Positions 22,982 to 26,582 of a stretch of 26,582 nucleotides of DNA are shown piece by piece. The DNA comes from a virus, in IMG/VR virus record IMGVR_UViG_3300025000_000378, positions 1 through 26,582 of that record; one strand, written 5' to 3'. A program made the position numbers and the translations under genes. The notes under the pieces are model-generated. The model had not been told where the DNA came from. It made no database searches and was given only the letters and a program-made list of their open reading frames with translations. The stretch's first letter is position 1. Every line of letters starts with the position of its first letter.

Positions 22982-23716
22982 TTATTCTTTTAATACTTCA
23001 TCCATCAATTCTCTCATAAAGCAACAATGGTCATTCCATCCAATACTTTTCCCAATAGAATATAACCAAAAAAGTGCATCTCTCAATTCATAACCACAAG
23101 TACATTGAATATTTTCAATTTTATTAGCAACCATTTCAATAAGTTTAATTTCTTCAATTTTTTCGTCAGTTAATTCACAACATCCACATGTACCATCACA
23201 ATTACAATCTTCAATCATACAATCCTCATTCTCACATTCAAATTTATCTTCATCATAATCTGGAATGAAAATATCCGCAAATTCATCTAAAATTTCCTTG
23301 ATGCATTCAGGGCATCCTCCAGTATCTTGAATTCTTTTTGTAAAAATTCCTAACAACTCACCATAATCAAATTCTTCTACTTTACATCCTTCACATTCTT
23401 CACAATCTTCATTTTCACAATCATTATTGCAACTTTCATATTTCTTTTTATCTTTGTATTTACATTCATCACATTCACAAACTTCATCTTCATCATCGTA
23501 TTCATAAGGATTATCTTCTACTTTTTCTTTTACTAATTCTTTCTCTTTATATTCTAATTTATCCTTATATTTTAATTTCTTATCCTCAATATCCTTTTCT
23601 CTTTCTAAATAAAAATAATATTCATCACAATCTACTGAATTTCCATTGATATAGAATTCTTCTAAAAATTTACCAGACTTAGAATCATAGATTGCTTTTG
23701 CTTCAAATAAATTCAT
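22982..23716 (-). CDS. Cys-rich acidic protein of unknown function
   Basis: A 244-residue protein with AAAGGAG before its ATG. After a short N-terminal part (NLFEAKAIYDSKSGKFLEEF) comes a Lys/Glu coiled segment (about 40-70). Then 21 further cysteines fall in clusters such as VCECDEC, CENEDCEECEGC, GGCPEC, CENEDCMIEDCNCDGTCGCC and IQCTCG, separated by many Asp and Glu; the total is 22. The C-terminus reads LRDALFWLYSIGKSIGWNDH and CCFMRELMDEV. Metal binding through the cysteine clusters is likely, but no known zinc-finger spacing dominates. It is the last gene of the unit with ClpP. I do not recognise the family. Confidence 0.55.
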   Translation of the reverse strand: MNLFEAKAIYDSKSGKFLEEFYINGNSVDCDEYYFYLEREKDIEDKKLKYKDKLEYKEKELVKEKVEDNPYEYDDEDEVCECDECKYKDKKKYESCNNDCENEDCEECEGCKVEEFDYGELLGIFTKRIQDTGGCPECIKEILDEFADIFIPDYDEDKFECENEDCMIEDCNCDGTCGCCELTDEKIEEIKLIEMVANKIENIQCTCGYELRDALFWLYSIGKSIGWNDHCCFMRELMDEVLKE

Positions 23717-23785
23717 GGTTAAATTTCTCCTTTAAATTTAAAATTTATTATATTGATAATTTAAATTATATTATTAATCTAATAA

Positions 23786-24157
23786 TTACAACATTTCCTT
23801 TTTCTTTAATATTGTTGCATTTTTAGAACTCTCAATACTAGCATTAGCATTTATATTAGTTATTTTTACACTATGATCAACATTCATTTTATTTAAAATT
23901 AACGTAATTGAATCATCCATTGAAATACCTGAATTAATCAATCCTGTATACATTCCAGAATAATATGAAGAATCTTTTAACCCTCTTTTAAATTCATCTG
24001 AATCTAATTGAATGTTAGTATCTTCTACTAAATTATCTGTAGAGATCTCTAATGGTTCAAAGAATAAAATTACTTCTGATGTTGAAGATAGTAGGGGAGT
24101 GGCTAATTCAGATTCTTGTTCTTGTGTTTGAGATATTGTTTTTGTTTTATCGTTCAT
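23786..24157 (-). CDS. small conserved phage protein
   Basis: A 123-residue protein with an AAGGAG site. A Ser/Thr/Gln/Glu-rich N-terminus (1-50) is followed by a helical C-terminal part: SDEFKRGLKDSSYYSGMYTG, LINSGISMDDSITLIL, then INANASIESSKNATI. The second part, ending in an N..IE.SKN pattern, looks like a conserved module that I associate with small phage proteins of Firmicutes. It has no signal peptide. It lies 14 nt after the ClpP-like gene. Function unknown. Confidence 0.5.
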   Translation of the reverse strand: MNDKTKTISQTQEQESELATPLLSSTSEVILFFEPLEISTDNLVEDTNIQLDSDEFKRGLKDSSYYSGMYTGLINSGISMDDSITLILNKMNVDHSVKITNINANASIESSKNATILKKKEML

Positions 24158-24171
24158 GTTTTAAATTCTCC

Positions 24172-24759
24172 TTAAATTAAATAATCAACTACTTTTAAGT
24201 TGTCTTGACATGCTTCACTTCCCCAAAAGTACCAATCATATTTTAATTTCTTAATATCTTCTAATCTTTCTTCAGTTATATTTGTATTATATGTTACTAT
24301 TTCTTTTAACTTTTTCCACATTGTATTAGTTTCTTCTATATCATCAATCATTTCTTGATGTTTACCAAATGTACCTGATATAATGCTATGAACCATAATT
24401 CTAGAATCAGATAATGCTCTACGTTCAGAACCACTTATGAGAATCCAAAATCCTCCAGAAAATGCTGTAGTATGTACAGTTGTGATAATATTATAACCAT
24501 CATTTTCAATCATACTTCTTATTTTAGAGCATAACGCAATTGTTGAATACGCATCTCCACCATAACTGTCTATAACTATTTCTATTGGTTCTTTAATATT
24601 ATTCTTTTTATCTAATAATCTAAGTCTATCTAACCAATACATTACTTTGAAGATGGAATCACGTTCTATCTCTTCTGAAATAAATATGCGTCTGTCTCTC
24701 ATAGCAGAGTTAATACGCATTTCATCCATTATTCTATCATTTGGCATTAAAAATTCCAT
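24172..24759 (-). CDS. ClpP-like serine protease (peptidase family S14)
   Basis: A 195-residue protein. I chose the ATG at 24757-24759, placed well behind AAAGGT; the TTG six codons earlier overlaps that site. Features of ClpP are in order: EIVIDSYGGDAYSTIALCSK (the oxyanion-side GG loop), TTAFSGGFWILISGSERRA with the nucleophile Ser at about residue 101, RIMVHSIISGTFGKH with His at about 124, and a C-terminal YFWGSEA...VVDYLI block like the end of ClpP. The third catalytic residue is not obvious in the helix before that block. Phage ClpP homologues sit near head or tail genes and may process virion proteins. Here the separate protease-scaffold protein makes a second, different role likely. 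Confidence 0.8.
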   Translation of the reverse strand: MEFLMPNDRIMDEMRINSAMRDRRIFISEEIERDSIFKVMYWLDRLRLLDKKNNIKEPIEIVIDSYGGDAYSTIALCSKIRSMIENDGYNIITTVHTTAFSGGFWILISGSERRALSDSRIMVHSIISGTFGKHQEMIDDIEETNTMWKKLKEIVTYNTNITEERLEDIKKLKYDWYFWGSEACQDNLKVVDYLI

Positions 24760-24787
24760 ATTTATATTACCTTTCAATATAATATCA

Positions 24788-25480
24788 TTAACTAATTAAT
24801 TTATCATAATCTTCTTTATACATCCATTTAAAACCAAAAGCACTTTTATTTGAATAATTATTACTTAAAACTCTAAATATATTACCAGTAGTTTTACCAT
24901 TTATATTTATTTCTGCTTCTCTTATACTTCCATAAATTTTTATTAATTCATTTGTATATTTATTAATTTGTACAATACTTTTACTATTTGGATGGTTAAA
25001 ACCACTTGGCATTATTTGATTTTTTCTTGCATCAACCATTTTTCTTATTGTTTCTTCAGATATTATTTTACCTTTATTTCCTTTTGATATTTTATCTTTT
25101 TCTTCTTGAGTATGTTTTCTTCCTAACCAATTAGTATTACCTTTTACTCCTTCACTTACTTTTTTACGATTTTCTTCATAGTTCATTGGATTATCTTCTC
25201 CGCCTTTTGTAGAGTTATATCCATTTTTAAAAGAATCATATTTTTCAATCCAATATTTTTCTTTTTCATTTAATTCGTTAGTTGTATAAGCGTAATCTAT
25301 AACTTCAATCTTAAATTTATCTTCTCCATATTTTCTAATTGCTTTGCTAATTTTAAAATTTTTATATTTACTTGTCTCAATATGTTTTAACCATCTTTTT
25401 ACTATTCCAATTTGTGTCTGTCCTATATAAATTTTACCATTAATTATATTGGTAATTTTATAAATTTCTCCAATATACAC
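24788..25480 (-). CDS. GIY-YIG homing endonuclease with NUMOD repeats
   Basis: About 230 residues from the GTG at 25478-25480, which is 9 nt after AAAGGAG; the ATG at 25487-25489 abuts the ribosome site and is less likely. The N-terminal GIY-YIG nuclease reads GEIYKITNIINGKIYIGQT, then RWLKHIETSKY, FKIEVIDYA, LNEKEKYWIEKYDSFKNGYN and TKGGEDN, with the Arg, Glu and Asn of the active site. NUMOD3-like repeats follow (NWLGRKHTQEEKDKISKGNK and GKIISEETIRKM). The C-terminus has a NUMOD1/IENR unit (KSIVQINKYTNELIKIYGSI, SAFGFKWMYKEDY). It is a free-standing selfish endonuclease between the metallophosphoesterase and ClpP genes, and is intact. Confidence 0.85.
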   Translation of the reverse strand: MYIGEIYKITNIINGKIYIGQTQIGIVKRWLKHIETSKYKNFKISKAIRKYGEDKFKIEVIDYAYTTNELNEKEKYWIEKYDSFKNGYNSTKGGEDNPMNYEENRKKVSEGVKGNTNWLGRKHTQEEKDKISKGNKGKIISEETIRKMVDARKNQIMPSGFNHPNSKSIVQINKYTNELIKIYGSIREAEININGKTTGNIFRVLSNNYSNKSAFGFKWMYKEDYDKLIS

Positions 25481-25489
25481 TGTTACCAT

Positions 25490-25497
25490 CTCCTTTA
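25490..25497 (-). promoter_or_regulatory. ribosome site complementary to leader hairpin 1
   Basis: TAAAGGAG is the ribosome site of the GIY-YIG gene. Its exact 8-nt complement, CTCCTTTA, is the 5' arm of hairpin 1 (plus 25567-25574). The spacing shows that GTG, not the abutting ATG, is the probable start. Confidence 0.5.
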
Positions 25498-25507
25498 TCT
25501 TATTTAT

Positions 25508-25542
25508 AAATAAAAAAGATGATAGAGATACAGTCTACCATC
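25508..25542 (-). terminator. intrinsic terminator in the GIY-YIG leader
   Basis: On the minus strand the arms GATGGTAGA and TCTATCATC pair over 9 bp with one G-U, with loop CTGTATC, followed by TTTTTTATTT. It ends the metallophosphoesterase transcript and precedes the GIY-YIG gene. Confidence 0.85.
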
Positions 25543-25568
25543 AAAACTCCAAATAGAGATACAGTCTA
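25522..25568 (-). repeat. 16-bp direct repeat forming two hairpin cores
   Basis: TAGACTGTATCTCTAT occurs at plus 25522-25537 and 25553-25568 with a 31-bp period. Each copy is the loop and inner stem (TAGA/TCTA around CTGTATC) of one of the two leader hairpins. The outer stems differ, so the core looks conserved. Confidence 0.8.
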
Positions 25569-25575
25569 AAGGAGT
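25546..25575 (-). promoter_or_regulatory. leader hairpin 1 of the GIY-YIG gene
   Basis: The outer arms ACTCC and GGAGT and inner arms TAGA and TCTA, with a small internal bulge, enclose the loop CTGTATC. The stem includes CTCCTTTA, which is complementary to the downstream ribosome site. It begins about where a transcript from the -10 at 25579-25584 would start. Confidence 0.55.
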
Positions 25576-25578
25576 AAA

Positions 25579-25584
25579 ATTATA
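25579..25584 (-). promoter_or_regulatory. TATAAT box before the GIY-YIG leader
   Basis: A perfect TATAAT on the minus strand lies 8-9 nt after the metallophosphoesterase stop codon and directly before hairpin 1. The -35 region does not match the consensus (TCAGTA at 17 nt). It is a candidate only. Confidence 0.3.
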
Positions 25585-25592
25585 TTTAATAA

Positions 25593-26582
25593 TTATTTTA
25601 TTACTGAATGTAAAATATCAGTCAATCCTAAATCTTTATCCCAAATAAAACTTTGTGCTTTCTTTACTGCTCCAACATACCCATTCTCATAATGCCAATT
25701 ATCAGTAGAAGTAGGGGAACTAATATATCTAATTATAATTCCATTTTCTTCTTTTACTACTTGTTCAGAATGAAAATGTGCGGCATGTACTTCATGATAT
25801 TCTGTTCTGCCCCAAGATTCTTTTGCTTCAATAGGCATTAATTTACCGATTCTATTCTTTTTTTCTGAATCCCCATGAGTGAAACCAATGAGACATTTTC
25901 CAAATTCAATATATTTTCTTGATTGCGGTTTAATGTTAATAATTATATTATCGTTGTGTCTATACCAAGCATAAAGTTCATTAATAGCATAAAAACTTGT
26001 CATTTTATCATGGTTTGAGCCAATATAAAATGTTTCAATTGGAGCATATTGAGATAATAAATCAATACCTTCAATTAATATTTCTATTCCAACCTTATAT
26101 AATTTTTGCCAACGAATATCACTATCTTGTCTCGTCCCAGCAGTTGTAGTAATATTAGTAGTATCATAGTGAAAGAAATCGTTGCTCCATACAAATAATA
26201 TTTTACTAAAATTATAGTGTTTTGTACGTGTTATAATATCATTCAATATGTAAAAGAATCTTTCTTTTGCTATTTTATAATCATAGTTTTCACCTGAATC
26301 ACCAATCCATGCTAATTTACCTACATGTAAATCTGCAATATTAATTTCTAACATTTTTCCATTAATATCATATTTAGTAGGAATATGAACAGGACTTTTA
26401 TAATTATCACTAAAATTATTAAAATGATCTTTAATATCTTCTAAAGATATTTCATTTCTAGGTTTAACCACAATCTTACTAGAATAAAGTGTTAATATTC
26501 CATCTTGTTTATTTGCAACATTCCATATATTATTTCTACAAGATACTAACTCCCATACTAAATTAGAAAACCCATGTTTTTC
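25593..26582 (-). CDS. metallophosphoesterase, 5' end outside the window
   Basis: The frame is open to the right window edge (330 codons visible). A GTG at 26469-26471 would give 292 residues but is internal: the 37 codons before it read as conserved protein (HGFSNLVWELVSCRNNIWNV, then QDGILTLYSSKI). The calcineurin-like motifs are ADLHVGK (D-x-H), WSNDFFHYD (in place of GD..D), IGSNHDK (GNHD block), GFTHGDSE and the metal-binding H-x-H in AAHFHSE. All metal ligands appear present. Substrates could be nucleic-acid ends or nucleotides. Similar genes occur near the structural cluster in large clostridial phages, sometimes with an N-terminal helix-turn-helix, which would lie outside this window. 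Confidence 0.8.
   Translation of the reverse strand, partial: EKHGFSNLVWELVSCRNNIWNVANKQDGILTLYSSKIVVKPRNEISLEDIKDHFNNFSDNYKSPVHIPTKYDINGKMLEINIADLHVGKLAWIGDSGENYDYKIAKERFFYILNDIITRTKHYNFSKILFVWSNDFFHYDTTNITTTAGTRQDSDIRWQKLYKVGIEILIEGIDLLSQYAPIETFYIGSNHDKMTSFYAINELYAWYRHNDNIIINIKPQSRKYIEFGKCLIGFTHGDSEKKNRIGKLMPIEAKESWGRTEYHEVHAAHFHSEQVVKEENGIIIRYISSPTSTDNWHYENGYVGAVKKAQSFIWDKDLGLTDILHSVIK

Noticed and set aside
24788-25489. ATG at 25487-25489 as start of the GIY-YIG gene
   Set aside because: It directly abuts the AAAGGAG ribosome site with no spacer; the GTG at 25478-25480 has ideal 9-nt spacing and begins just before the GIY motif.

Overview
This is a strongly AT-rich window from a tailed bacteriophage (or prophage) of a low-GC Firmicute, probably a Clostridium-like host. 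The signs are AT-biased codons, strong AGGAGG-type ribosome sites, TTG/GTG starts and a complete head-assembly cassette. All genes lie on the minus strand, so transcription runs from high to low coordinates. Both ends cut a gene.

In transcription order: a metallophosphoesterase running in from the right edge (25593-26582); a GIY-YIG endonuclease, a ClpP-like protease, a small conserved protein and a Cys-rich acidic protein (22982-25480); a zinc-ribbon nuclease followed by tail or receptor-binding genes, namely a small Ig-like protein, an SGNH-esterase fibre, a protein with 24 copies of a 14-residue repeat and a BppU-N-like protein (17384-22696); an HNH nuclease followed by a putative small terminase, large terminase, portal and a 75-residue partial copy of the portal (10932-16990); a decayed zinc-ribbon nuclease followed by a protease-scaffold fusion, a probable decoration protein and the major capsid protein (6216-10780); and a 539-residue nuclease with five zinc ribbons followed by neck, connector and fibre genes (1-6050).

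The most unusual feature is that every one of these five transcription units opens with a putative selfish endonuclease gene (GIY-YIG, HNH or PD-(D/E)XK type). Each sits behind a compact leader of hairpins, and four of the five leaders end in a clear intrinsic-terminator structure. In all five, the leader also carries 6-8 nt complementary to the ribosome-binding site of the endonuclease. One leader has a perfect TTGACA-17-TATAAT promoter. This suggests an attenuator or RBS-occlusion system at operon heads that would couple expression of the mobile nucleases and the structural genes behind them.

Other points: a probable in-frame internal start that would make a separate scaffold protein, two genes that appear to start at ATT or ATA, one endonuclease broken by a frameshift and a nonsense codon, and a free-standing mini-portal gene. 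No tRNA, CRISPR array, insertion sequence or convincing plus-strand gene was seen. Functions are read from motifs by eye; no database search was possible.
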